From the NCBI RefSeq assembly GCF_014196455.1, contig NZ_JACIDS010000003.1, forward strand, positions 62,001 through 126,000: a stretch of DNA of 64,000 nucleotides. The letters are read 5' to 3'. Numbering within the stretch: position 1 is the first letter of the stretch; every line of letters begins with the position of its first letter. Position numbers and translations under genes: made by a program. The notes beneath the pieces were generated by a model. It made no database searches and was not told the DNA's origin. It saw only the letters and a program-made list of their open reading frames with translations. Source of the stretch: Kaistia hirudinis (GTDB lineage: Bacteria > Pseudomonadota > Alphaproteobacteria > Rhizobiales > Kaistiaceae). Positions 9,408 to 18,054 of this stretch are shown here, piece by piece.

Positions 9408-10544
9408 TCACGCACCGCCGAAGAAGTCGCGGATGCGCGCGAAGAAGCCGGCCGATTCGGGATTGTTCTCTTCCGACGAGACCTGCTCGAACTCCTCGAG
9501 CAACTCGCGCTGGCGGCGCGACAGCTTGCTCGGCGTCTCGACGACAACCTGGATGTACATGTCGCCCATCTCCTTCGAGCGCAGCACGGGCATGCCCTTG
9601 CTCTTGAGACGGAACTGCTTGCCGGTCTGCGTGCCCTCGGGGACCTTCACCCGCGTCTTGCCGCCGTCGACCGTCGGGACGTCGAACTGGCCGCCGAGCG
9701 CCGCCGTCGTGATCGAGATCGGCACGCGGCAGAAGATGTCGGCGCCCTCGCGCTGGAACAGGCTGTGCGGCTTCACCGAGAGGAAAAGGTAGAGATCGCC
9801 GGCCGGTCCGCCGCGCAGGCCCGCTTCGCCCTCGCTGGACAGGCGGATGCGCGTGCCGTCCTCGATGCCCGCGGGGATGCTGACCTGAAGCGTGCGCTCC
9901 TGCGTCACGCGGCCGGAGCCGGCGCATTTCTCGCAGGGGTCGGTGATGATCTCGCCGCGCCCGCCGCAGGTCGGGCAGGTCCGCTCGATCGAGAAGAAGC
10001 CCTGCGCGGCGCGCACGCGGCCATGGCCGTCGCAGGTGGTGCAGACCTTGGGATGCGAGCCGGGCTTGGCGCCCGTGCCGGAGCAGGCGTCGCAGGCGAT
10101 CTTGGTCGGGACGCGCACCTCGGCCGTCTTGCCGGCATAGGCCTCCTCGAGCGTGATCTCCATGTTGTAGCGCAGGTCCGCCCCGCGCTCGCGGCCACCG
10201 CCGCCGCTGGGACGCTGTCCGCGCCGCCCGCCCATGAACTCGCCGAAGATGTCGTCGAAGATATCGGACATGGACGAGGCGAAATCGCCTGAGAAGCCGT
10301 GCGCGCCCGGCCCGCCCTGCTCGAAGGCGGCATGGCCGAAGCGGTCATAGGCGGCGCGCTTCTGCGGATCGCGCAGCGTCTCGTAGGCTTCGTTGATTTC
10401 CTTAAACTTGGCCTCGGCCGTGTGATCGCCCGGATTGCGATCCGGGTGGAACTGCATGGCGAGCTTGCGGAAGGCGACCTTCAGGCCCTTCTCGTCGGTA
10501 TCGCGGGCCACGCCGAGAATTTCATAGTAGTCGACCTTGGCCAT
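9408..10544 (-). CDS. dnaJ: Molecular chaperone DnaJ
   Basis: DnaJ is the Hsp40 co-chaperone that delivers substrates to DnaK and triggers its ATPase. The 378-residue protein has an N-terminal J domain with the HPD motif (FHPDRNPGD), a Gly/Phe-rich linker ([12 protein letters not shown]), four zinc-finger repeats of the CxxCxGxG type ([32 protein letters not shown]), and the C-terminal substrate domains. It lies 115 bp downstream of dnaK, with a strong hairpin between them. Confidence 0.98.
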   Translation of the reverse strand: MAKVDYYEILGVARDTDEKGLKVAFRKLAMQFHPDRNPGDHTAEAKFKEINEAYETLRDPQKRAAYDRFGHAAFEQGGPGAHGFSGDFASSMSDIFDDIFGEFMGGRRGQRPSGGGGRERGADLRYNMEITLEEAYAGKTAEVRVPTKIACDACSGTGAKPGSHPKVCTTCDGHGRVRAAQGFFSIERTCPTCGGRGEIITDPCEKCAGSGRVTQERTLQVSIPAGIEDGTRIRLSSEGEAGLRGGPAGDLYLFLSVKPHSLFQREGADIFCRVPISITTAALGGQFDVPTVDGGKTRVKVPEGTQTGKQFRLKSKGMPVLRSKEMGDMYIQVVVETPSKLSRRQRELLEEFEQVSSEENNPESAGFFARIRDFFGGA

Positions 10545-10607
10545 CCGGCGGAACTCTCGGTGGTATCGGGTTGGAAATCCGGGGCTGCAAAAGCCGTCGC
10601 ATCATAG

Positions 10608-10640
10608 AGGAAACCCGGCGCGTCGCCGCGCCGGGTTCCG
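10608..10640 (-). terminator. Hairpin between dnaK and dnaJ
   Basis: An 11-bp GC-rich stem (10612-10622 with 10627-10637, loop of 4) can be extended by GGAA/TTCC around a bulged A. On the leftward transcript it is followed by TTTCCTCT. It may terminate part of the dnaK transcript or shield its 3' end, giving less dnaJ than dnaK. Confidence 0.6.
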
Positions 10641-10659
10641 GTCAGTCACGGCGTGATCC

Positions 10660-12558
10660 TTACGCCGATTTCTTCTTGTCGTCGTCGACTTCCTCGAAGT
10701 CGGCGTCGACCACGTCATCCTTGCCCGCCGCCTCGGCGGCGCCTTCGCCTTCCTGCGAGGCGGCATACATCGCCTCGCCGAGCTTCATCGACGCCTGCGC
10801 GAGGACGTTCGCCTTCTGGCTGATCGCCTCGGCGTCGTCCCCTTCGAGCGCGCTCTTCAGATCCGCGATCGCGGCTTCGATGGCGCTCTTGTCGGCGGCC
10901 GAGATCTTCGTGCCGTATTCGGCGAGCGACTTCTCGGTCGAATGAACGAGGGCCTCGCCCTGGTTCTTCGCCTCGACGACCTCGCGGCGCTTCTTGTCCT
11001 CGGCGGCATGCGCCTCGGCGTCCTTGACCATCTTCTCGATGTCGGCGTCCGACAGGCCACCCGAGGCCTGGATGCGGATCTGCTGCTCCTTGCCGGTGCC
11101 CTTGTCCTTGGCCGACACCTGCACAATGCCGTTCGCATCGATGTCAAAGGTGACCTCGATCTGCGGCACGCCGCGCGGGGCCGGCGGCAGTCCGACAAGG
11201 TCGAACTGGCCGAGCAGCTTGTTGTCGGCAGCCATTTCGCGCTCGCCCTGGAAGACGCGGATCGTCACGGCGGACTGGCTGTCCTCGGCGGTCGAGAAGA
11301 CCTGGCTCTTCTTGGTCGGGATCGTGGTGTTGCGTTCGATCAGGCGCGTGAACACGCCGCCGAGCGTCTCGATGCCGAGCGAGAGCGGCGTCACGTCGAG
11401 CAGCAGCACGTCCTTGACGTCGCCCTGCAGCACGCCGGCCTGGATCGCGGCGCCCATGGCGACGACCTCGTCCGGATTGACGCCCTTGTGCGGCTCCTTG
11501 CCGAAGAACTGCTTCACGATCTCCTGGATCTTCGGCATGCGGGTCATGCCGCCGACCAGGACCACCTCGTCGATCTCGCCGGCGGTCAGGCCGGCATCCT
11601 TGAGCGCCGCCTTGCAGGGCGCCACGGTGCGCTGGACGAGATCATCGACCAGGGTCTCGAACTTCGAGCGCGTCAGCTTGATCGCAAGGTGCTTCGGGCC
11701 CTTGGCGTCGGCGGTGATGAAGGGGAGGTTGATCTCGGTCTGCTGCGAGGAGGAGAGCTCGATCTTCGCCTTCTCGGCCGCTTCCTTCAGGCGCTGCAGC
11801 GCGAGCTTGTCACCGCGGAGGTCAATGCCCTGCTCGCGCTTGAACTCGTCGGCCAAATAGTTGACGAGGCGCATGTCGAAGTCTTCGCCGCCGAGGAACG
11901 TGTCGCCGTTCGTCGACTTCACCTCGAACACGCCGTCGCCGATCTCAAGGATCGAGATGTCGAACGTGCCGCCGCCGAGGTCATAGACCGCGATCGTCTT
12001 GCCTTCGTTCTTCTCGAGGCCATAGGCGAGCGCCGCGGCCGTCGGCTCGTTGATGATGCGCAGCACCTCGAGGCCAGCGATCTTGCCGGCATCCTTGGTC
12101 GCCTGGCGCTGGGCGTCGTTGAAATAGGCGGGAACCGTGATCACCGCCTGGTCGACGGTGGTGCCGAGGAAGGCTTCGGCGGTCTCCTTCATCTTCATCA
12201 GGATGAAGGCCGAAATCTGGGCCGGCGAATATTTCTCGCCATCCACCTCGACCCATGCATCGCCGTTCGGACCCTTGACGATCTTGTAGGGGACGAGATG
12301 CTTGTCCTTCTCGACCATCGGGTCGTCATAGCGGCGGCCGATCAGGCGCTTCACCGCAAAGAAGGTGTTCTCCGGATTGGTCACCGCCTGGCGCTTGGCC
12401 GGCTGGCCGACGAGCTTTTCGCCCGAATCGGTAAACGCGACCATCGACGGCGTCGTGCGCGCGCCCTCGGCGTTCTCGATGACCTTCGGCGTCTTGCCGT
12501 CCATCACGGCGACGCAGGAATTCGTCGTTCCGAGGTCGATACCGATGACCTTTGTCAT
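10660..12558 (-). CDS. dnaK: Molecular chaperone DnaK (Hsp70)
   Basis: DnaK is the ATP-driven Hsp70 chaperone. The 632-residue product has the actin-like ATPase domain ([39 protein letters not shown]), the linker [15 protein letters not shown], the substrate-binding beta domain and a helical lid ending in an acidic lysine-rich tail ([11 protein letters not shown]). An AGGAGAG ribosome site precedes the ATG. It heads a dnaK-dnaJ operon and has a candidate RpoH-type promoter about 80 bp upstream. No grpE is adjacent. Confidence 0.99.
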   Translation of the reverse strand: MTKVIGIDLGTTNSCVAVMDGKTPKVIENAEGARTTPSMVAFTDSGEKLVGQPAKRQAVTNPENTFFAVKRLIGRRYDDPMVEKDKHLVPYKIVKGPNGDAWVEVDGEKYSPAQISAFILMKMKETAEAFLGTTVDQAVITVPAYFNDAQRQATKDAGKIAGLEVLRIINEPTAAALAYGLEKNEGKTIAVYDLGGGTFDISILEIGDGVFEVKSTNGDTFLGGEDFDMRLVNYLADEFKREQGIDLRGDKLALQRLKEAAEKAKIELSSSQQTEINLPFITADAKGPKHLAIKLTRSKFETLVDDLVQRTVAPCKAALKDAGLTAGEIDEVVLVGGMTRMPKIQEIVKQFFGKEPHKGVNPDEVVAMGAAIQAGVLQGDVKDVLLLDVTPLSLGIETLGGVFTRLIERNTTIPTKKSQVFSTAEDSQSAVTIRVFQGEREMAADNKLLGQFDLVGLPPAPRGVPQIEVTFDIDANGIVQVSAKDKGTGKEQQIRIQASGGLSDADIEKMVKDAEAHAAEDKKRREVVEAKNQGEALVHSTEKSLAEYGTKISAADKSAIEAAIADLKSALEGDDAEAISQKANVLAQASMKLGEAMYAASQEGEGAAEAAGKDDVVDADFEEVDDDKKKSA

Positions 12559-12639
12559 ATCTCTCTCCTTTTCGGCGGGCCGGGCGGACCCTCTCAGAGG
12601 CCTCCGCCGATCCGGTCATGCCGGACGGCCCCCATGGAC

Positions 12640-12668
12640 AAATTTGAGTTCGTGCGACGCCCGCAAGG
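12640..12668 (-). promoter_or_regulatory. Candidate heat-shock (RpoH) promoter of dnaK
   Basis: On the leftward strand CCTTGCGG (12661-12668) serves as a -35 and CAAATTT (12640-12646) as a -10. The core CTTG is separated from the AT-rich -10 by about the distance of the alphaproteobacterial RpoH consensus (CTTG ... CCCATWT). The -35 core matches well, the -10 only partly. Confidence 0.4.
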
Positions 12669-12701
12669 AGCCCCGCCACGTTTCCCGGCGTATATAAGAA
12701 T

Positions 12702-13406
12702 ATGCCGAAACGGCCGCAAGGCGGCGGATTGAAGGATTTGAGCGGCGCGCGGACGGGTTTCGCGCGCGCCGGCACGCCCATGAAGCATCATTTCGACCAG
12801 CCACCCGAGGGCTTTCGCATCCTGCCCGGCCGGCTCGACCGACCGGCGCAGGAGGCTCTCCTTGCCGATATCCGCGCCGTTGTCGAGGCCGCGCCGCCCT
12901 ACCGGCCGCAAATGCCGCGGACCGGCAAGCCCTTCTCCGTCCGCATGACCAATTGCGGCGCCCTCGGCTGGGTCTCCGATCGCGCCGGCTATCGCTACCA
13001 GAGCGTCCATCCGGAGACGGGCCGGCCCTGGCCGCCGATGCCGCAGGCCCTCATGGACCTGTGGCGCGCGGTCGCGGATTTTCCCCATCCGCCCGAGGCC
13101 TGTCTCGTGAACCTCTATGATGCGGACGCCAAGCTCGGCCTGCACCGCGACGAGGATGAAGACGAGTTCGCCGCCCCCGTCGTGTCGGTGTCGCTCGGCG
13201 ACACCTGCCTGTTCCGCTTGGGCGGCCTTGCCCGGGCTGACCGGACGCGCTCGCTCCGCCTCTCGTCCGGCGACATCGTGGTGCTCGGCGGCGCGGCGCG
13301 GCTTGCCTATCACGGCGTCGACCGCATCTATCCGGGCACGTCGACCCTGCTTCCGGGCGGGGGCAGGATCAATCTGACGCTCCGCCGGGTGACGCCCGCG
13401 CCTTGA
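12702..13406 (+). CDS. alkB: AlkB-like 2-oxoglutarate/Fe(II) dioxygenase
   Basis: AlkB enzymes demethylate alkylated bases in DNA or RNA by oxidation. The iron ligands are H148 and D150 in GLHRDED and H204 in AYHGVDR, and the 2-oxoglutarate arginines are R222 and R228 in GGRINLTLRR. NLYDADAKLGLHRD is the family signature. The protein is 234 residues from the ATG at 12702. A second ATG at 12780 (MKHHFDQPPEG) is an equally good start by homology and gives 208 residues; neither has a strong ribosome site. It diverges from dnaK and precedes pncA. Confidence 0.9.
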   Translation: MPKRPQGGGLKDLSGARTGFARAGTPMKHHFDQPPEGFRILPGRLDRPAQEALLADIRAVVEAAPPYRPQMPRTGKPFSVRMTNCGALGWVSDRAGYRYQSVHPETGRPWPPMPQALMDLWRAVADFPHPPEACLVNLYDADAKLGLHRDEDEDEFAAPVVSVSLGDTCLFRLGGLARADRTRSLRLSSGDIVVLGGAARLAYHGVDRIYPGTSTLLPGGGRINLTLRRVTPAP

Positions 13407-13461
13407 CGCGGCGAACCCCAAGGGGCTTATCGCTGTTGAAACAGGAGAGGACTGCCGATCG

Positions 13462-14079
13462 ATGGATTCGACCAGCGTGCTGATCGTTACGGACATCCAG
13501 AACGACTTCCTGCCGGGCGGCGCGCTCGCCGTGGCTGACGGGCATGCCATCATCCCGCTCGTCAACGACCTCGCCCGCCGCTTCAAGAATGTCGTGATCA
13601 CGCAGGACTGGCATCCCGCCCATCACATTTCCTTCGCCTCGTCGCATCCGGGCCGTTCGCCCTTCGACGTGATCGACCTGCGCTATGGTCCGCAGGTGCT
13701 ATGGCCGGATCATTGCGTGCAGGGCTCGTTCGGCGCGGCGCTCGCCGACGGCCTCGACATCCCGCATGCGCAGATGATCATCCGCAAGGGCTATCACGCC
13801 CACACGGACAGCTATTCATCCTTCTTCGAAGCCGACCGCAAGACGCCGACCGGCCTGACGGGCTATCTGTTCGAGCGCGGCATCGAGCGCGTCTATGTCG
13901 TTGGTCTCGCAACCGATTTCTGCGTGTCCTGGTCGGCCCAGGATGCCCGCATCCACGGCTTCGAGACCTTCGTGATCGAGGACGCCTGCCGGGCCATCGA
14001 CACCAACAATTCGCTCGCGGCCGCGAGCGCGGCCATGGACGCGGCCGGCGTCAGGCGTATCGCGTCCGCAGCCCTCTGA
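13462..14079 (+). CDS. pncA: Bifunctional nicotinamidase/pyrazinamidase
   Basis: PncA hydrolyses nicotinamide to nicotinate for NAD salvage. The 205-residue isochorismatase-fold protein has the full catalytic triad: D11 in TDIQNDF, K109 in IIRKGYHAHTDSYS, and C154 in LATDFCV. Metal ligands are expected in QDWHPAHH and WPDHCVQG. An AGGAGAGG ribosome site lies upstream. The 3' end is only 9 bp from the convergent VOC gene. Confidence 0.95.
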   Translation: MDSTSVLIVTDIQNDFLPGGALAVADGHAIIPLVNDLARRFKNVVITQDWHPAHHISFASSHPGRSPFDVIDLRYGPQVLWPDHCVQGSFGAALADGLDIPHAQMIIRKGYHAHTDSYSSFFEADRKTPTGLTGYLFERGIERVYVVGLATDFCVSWSAQDARIHGFETFVIEDACRAIDTNNSLAAASAAMDAAGVRRIASAAL

Positions 14080-14088
14080 GGCGATCCC

Positions 14089-14478
14089 TCACATCGGGAC
14101 GGGAACCATCCAGCCCTGCGAGGCGCCGCCGGGGATCGCGATGATCGCGATGCTGCCGACGCCCGGCACATCGAACGGCTCGCGGAGCACGGTGCCGCCG
14201 TTTTCACGCAGCAGCGCGAGGCGCTTGGTGAGATCGTCGACGGCGATATAGGTGAACCAGTTGTCCGGAACGCCCTCGAAGTCCGGTCCACCCGGCATGG
14301 CCATGATGCCGCCGACCATCGTCTCGCCGACCTTGGCGATATGATAGTCGCCGAGCTCGCCCATCGGCATCGTGTCGAAGGTCCAGCCGAGCGTTTTGGA
14401 GTAGAAGTCCTTCGCCCGTAGGGCATCGCGGGTCAACAGTTCGTTCCAGTAGAACGTGCCGGGTTCGGCCATCGTCAT
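14089..14478 (-). CDS. VOC family (glyoxalase/bleomycin-resistance fold) protein
   Basis: The 129-residue protein is a single vicinal-oxygen-chelate unit. It opens MAEPGTFYWNELLTRD after two residues and has the paired beta-alpha-beta motif, FYSKTLGWTFDTMPMG and VDDLTKRLALLRENGGTVL, ending with MFD-type strands (IAIIAIPGGASQGWMVPVPM, split here). Such proteins can be dioxygenases, isomerases or binding proteins; the substrate is not evident. It sits convergent to pncA. Confidence 0.8.
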   Translation of the reverse strand: MTMAEPGTFYWNELLTRDALRAKDFYSKTLGWTFDTMPMGELGDYHIAKVGETMVGGIMAMPGGPDFEGVPDNWFTYIAVDDLTKRLALLRENGGTVLREPFDVPGVGSIAIIAIPGGASQGWMVPVPM

Positions 14479-14580
14479 GTCCTCCCTGATCGATTTCCTC
14501 GACGGATCGGGACAGGAAGAATATGGGAAAGTCGGACGATCAGAAAGTCCAGCCGGCGCTGACGCTTTCGAGCGCCTGGC

Positions 14581-15543
14581 CTAAGCCTCGGCGAGCGCCC
14601 GATACCGTTCGAGGATCTCGGGAGAGGCCAGAAGATCGGCGAACCGGACCCGGTTTTCCTGCACGAAGGCCGGCAGGTCCTCGATGGGATCGAGCCAGAA
14701 CGACGACGGGTCGCCGCCGCCGAGCGAGGTCTCGAGGGCGTGCCGCATGGAATTCAGGATATGCGCCTCGCTGCCGAGCTCAGGGCGGACATGCGAATAG
14801 GCGTTCATCTTGGTATTGACCGAGGCCGGGCCGTTCATCGAGGTGAAGTGCCAGCCGGCCTCGGGGATCTCGACCCAGGGCCGCGGCCTCATGCCGAAGA
14901 CCATGCGCTTCCACTGGCGCAGGACGGGCAGCGGATCGCGCTGCTTAGGGCGCCAGCTCGGCCCGCCGGAACGCAGGGACTGGATCCTGCGGATGTCGCC
15001 GAACCGGGCGACGCGCGGCTTATCCCACGGCAGATTGAAGCGCACATTGAGGAAGTAGACGTAAAACCGCATGTGCAGCGCATAGATCTGCATGCGCTGC
15101 TCGCGCCGTATCTGCTCGATCACGCCGGCGCGCGGAATCTCGTCGACGTCGCAGAGGATGACGAAATCGTCGGCCGCGGCATCGCGCAACCCCCGGCCGA
15201 TGGCGTCGCGCTGGAAGCGCTCCTTCTTGAAATAGTCGCGCGAGGTCTCGCGACCGCCGAGCGGCATGTCGTCGACCACGATATGGACGATCTTGGGCAG
15301 GAACCGCGCGAAGCGGTCGCGGTTTTCCTTGAAATGCAGAGGCTTCGGCTTGCCGCGGAACGTATAGGGCGATTCGCAGAGGACGAAATGGTCGACGACC
15401 GGATCGAGTTCGTTCAGGCGGAGCTCGAGAATGTCGAGCTCATTGAAGAACGTGAAGCAGTCATAGACTTTCGGCACGAAGGGTCCCGTCGTATCGACAT
15501 GGTGATCATGGTTTCGATGCGGCCATGCCCCGTTCCGGGGCAC
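14581..15543 (-). CDS. Glycosyltransferase family 17 protein
   Basis: The protein of up to 320 residues matches the GT17 family, whose named members are eukaryotic beta-1,4-mannosyl-glycoprotein N-acetylglucosaminyltransferases. The hallmark is KVYDCFTFFNELDILELRLN near residues 25-44, then FVLCESPYTFRGKPKPLHF, a DVDEIP acidic motif expected to bind the metal/nucleotide sugar, and AGWHFTSM. The first 20 residues are weakly supported and the true start may be internal, but no other ATG precedes the core. Bacterial members usually act on surface polysaccharides; the acceptor is unknown and no polysaccharide cluster surrounds it. Confidence 0.85.
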   Translation of the reverse strand: MPRNGAWPHRNHDHHVDTTGPFVPKVYDCFTFFNELDILELRLNELDPVVDHFVLCESPYTFRGKPKPLHFKENRDRFARFLPKIVHIVVDDMPLGGRETSRDYFKKERFQRDAIGRGLRDAAADDFVILCDVDEIPRAGVIEQIRREQRMQIYALHMRFYVYFLNVRFNLPWDKPRVARFGDIRRIQSLRSGGPSWRPKQRDPLPVLRQWKRMVFGMRPRPWVEIPEAGWHFTSMNGPASVNTKMNAYSHVRPELGSEAHILNSMRHALETSLGGGDPSSFWLDPIEDLPAFVQENRVRFADLLASPEILERYRALAEA

Positions 15544-15566
15544 GGCCGATCTACAACCGCTCAGGC

Positions 15567-15617
15567 AAGGTCCGCATCGTCCGGCTGATGATCCATCCGA
15601 ACGACGCGGCGGACCTT
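15567..15617 (-). terminator. Inverted repeat downstream of maeB
   Basis: AAGGTCCGC (15567-15575) and GCGGACCTT (15609-15617) are perfect 9-bp arms just past the maeB stop on its strand, with further imperfect pairing inside. No T-run follows, so this is a weak terminator or mRNA-end structure. Confidence 0.35.
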
Positions 15618-15618
15618 A

Positions 15619-17898
15619 TCAACCGACGTTGAACGCCGCCAGAGCCGCCATGTTGACAATGTCGCTATCGCGCGCGCCGAGCGACAGGATCTGCACCGGT
15701 TTGTCGAGACCGACGAGCAGCGGGCCGATCACCGTCGCGCCGCCCAGCTCCTGCATCATCTTGGTTGAGATGGAGGCGGAGTGGAACGCCGGCATCACGA
15801 GCACGGTGGCCGGACCCGACAGCCGGCAGAACGGATAGGCGGCCATCGCCTTGGGATTCAGCGCGACATCAGCCGCCATCTCGCCGTCGAACTCGAAATC
15901 CACCCGGCGGCGGTCAAGAATCTGCACGGCTTCGCGGACGTGGCGCGAGCGCTCGCCTTCGGGCTGGCCGAAGGTCGAATAGGCGAGCATGGCGACGCGC
16001 GGCTCATAGCCGAGGCGCCGCGCGAAGCCGGCGGCCTCTTCCGCGATATCAGCCAGTTCCTCGCCCGACGGCATGTCGTGCACGGCGGTGTCCGCGACGA
16101 CGACGGTGCGGCCGCGCACCAGGACGATCGAAACGCCGATCACCCGGTGGCCCGGCCGCGTGTCGATCACGCGGCGGACATCCGTCAGCACGGTCGAATA
16201 GTTGCGCGTCACGCCGGTGACCATGGCGTCCGCATCGCCGAGCGCCACCATGGTGGCGCCGAAATAATTGCGGTCCGTGTTGATCAGCCGCTGGCAGTCG
16301 CGCAGCAGGTAGCCCTGGCGCTGCAGGCGGGCATAGAGATTGTCGATGTAGTCCGGATTGCGCTTCGAAAGCCGCGCATTGTGGATCTCGATCCCGTCGC
16401 GGATCTCGATGCCGGCCTGAGCGGCCGTGTCGCGGACGATGTCCTCGCGGCCGATCAGGATCGCCGTGCCGAGCTTCTGCGCCGCGAAGCTCGCCGCCGC
16501 GCGGATGACCTGCTCCTCCTCGCCTTCGGCGAACACGACCCGCTTCGGGTTGCGCCGCACGCGCTCATAGATCCGCGCCAGCGTGCCGACGATCGGGTCG
16601 CGACGTGCCGAGAGCTGCAGCTTGTAGGCCGCCATGTCGGGAATGGGCTTGCCGGCGACGCCGGAATCCATTGCGGCCTGCGCGACGGCCGCCGGGATCT
16701 CCGAAAGGAGGCGCGGGTCGAACGGGACCGGGATGATGTATTGCGGCCCGAACCGGGGACGGACGCCCTGATAGGCGGCCGCGACCTCGTCGGGCACATC
16801 CTCGCGCGCGAGTTCGGCGAGGGCCTTGGCCGCCGCGATCTTCATCGGCTCGTTGATGGTGCGCGCGCGCACGTCGAGCGCGCCGCGGAAGATATAGGGG
16901 AAGCCGAGGACGTTGTTGACCTGGTTCGGATAGTCCGAGCGGCCCGTCGCCATGATCGCGTCGTCGCGGACCTCGGCCACTTCCTCCGGCGTGATCTCGG
17001 GATCGGGATTGGCCATGGCGAAGATGATCGGCCGCGGCGCCATGGAGCGGACCATCTCGCCCGTGAGCGCACCCTTGGCCGAGACGCCGAAAAAGATGTC
17101 GGCACCCTTCATCGCCTCTTCGAGCGTGCGGGCGTCGGTCGGCGTCGCATGCGCCGACTTCCACTGGTTCATGCCCTCGGTGCGGCCCTGGTAGACGACG
17201 CCCTTGGTGTCGCAGAGCAGCACGTTCTCGCTCGGCATGCCCATCGCCTTGACGAGTTCGATGCAGGCAATGCCGGCCGCGCCGGCGCCGTTGCAGACGA
17301 GGCGCGTCGTCTTGATGTCGCGCCCGGTCAGATGCAGCGCGTTGATCATGCCAGCGACGGCGATGATCGCGGTGCCGTGCTGGTCGTCATGGAAGACCGG
17401 GATGTCCATCAGTTCGCGCAGGCGGCTTTCTATGACGAAGCAGTCCGGCGCCTTGATGTCTTCCAGATTGATGCCGCCGAAGGACGGTCCGAGATAGCGG
17501 ACCGAATTCACGAAGGCGTCGACGTCCTCCGTGTCGATCTCGAGATCGATCGAATCGACGTCGGCGAAGCGCTTGAACAGGACGGCCTTGCCTTCCATCA
17601 CCGGCTTGGAGGCGAGCGGACCGAGATTGCCGAGGCCGAGAATGGCGGTGCCGTTCGAGATGACCGCCACGAGATTGCCGCGGGTAGTGTAGTCGAAGGC
17701 GAGGCTCGGATCGGCGGCGATGGCCTTCACCGGGACGGCGACGCCGGGCGAATAGGCGAGCGAGAGGTCGCGCTGCGTCGCCATCGGCTTGGTCGGCGTG
17801 ATCTCCAGCTTGCCGGGACGTCCACGGGAGTGAAAGTCGAGCGCATCCTGGTCCGTCACGGCAGCGCCGCTCCGGCTCGGTTTCGGGGTGTCGTTCAT
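15619..17898 (-). CDS. maeB: NADP-dependent malic enzyme with phosphotransacetylase-like domain
   Basis: The enzyme oxidatively decarboxylates malate to pyruvate, giving NADPH. At 759 residues it is the long hybrid form. The malic enzyme part comes first ([10 protein letters not shown], the tyrosine/lysine region, then [20 protein letters not shown] for nucleotide binding), and a phosphotransacetylase-like half follows from about residue 430 ([15 protein letters not shown] ... [16 protein letters not shown]). In rhizobia such proteins are called Dme/Tme; the PTA half is thought to be regulatory. It diverges from mutS with about 155 bp between starts. Confidence 0.95.
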   Translation of the reverse strand: MNDTPKPSRSGAAVTDQDALDFHSRGRPGKLEITPTKPMATQRDLSLAYSPGVAVPVKAIAADPSLAFDYTTRGNLVAVISNGTAILGLGNLGPLASKPVMEGKAVLFKRFADVDSIDLEIDTEDVDAFVNSVRYLGPSFGGINLEDIKAPDCFVIESRLRELMDIPVFHDDQHGTAIIAVAGMINALHLTGRDIKTTRLVCNGAGAAGIACIELVKAMGMPSENVLLCDTKGVVYQGRTEGMNQWKSAHATPTDARTLEEAMKGADIFFGVSAKGALTGEMVRSMAPRPIIFAMANPDPEITPEEVAEVRDDAIMATGRSDYPNQVNNVLGFPYIFRGALDVRARTINEPMKIAAAKALAELAREDVPDEVAAAYQGVRPRFGPQYIIPVPFDPRLLSEIPAAVAQAAMDSGVAGKPIPDMAAYKLQLSARRDPIVGTLARIYERVRRNPKRVVFAEGEEEQVIRAAASFAAQKLGTAILIGREDIVRDTAAQAGIEIRDGIEIHNARLSKRNPDYIDNLYARLQRQGYLLRDCQRLINTDRNYFGATMVALGDADAMVTGVTRNYSTVLTDVRRVIDTRPGHRVIGVSIVLVRGRTVVVADTAVHDMPSGEELADIAEEAAGFARRLGYEPRVAMLAYSTFGQPEGERSRHVREAVQILDRRRVDFEFDGEMAADVALNPKAMAAYPFCRLSGPATVLVMPAFHSASISTKMMQELGGATVIGPLLVGLDKPVQILSLGARDSDIVNMAALAAFNVG

Positions 17899-18054
17899 CT
17901 GGGGCTCGGTCTGAGGCGTTTCCGGAAGGCAAGGCGGCTCTTGCGGCCGTCTTTGTCGCGAAGCGCGACGATAGCACCGGTTCCTGTGATCTCAAGGCGT
18001 GAGATTGATGCGCGGGCGGTGAAACAGCTTTCGCGATTTGATACCGTCCGCGCC

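Noticed and set aside
15781-18054. Apparent 750-residue N-terminal extension of MutS
   Set aside because: The frame is antisense to maeB and has no MutS similarity; MutS begins at the ATG at 18055.
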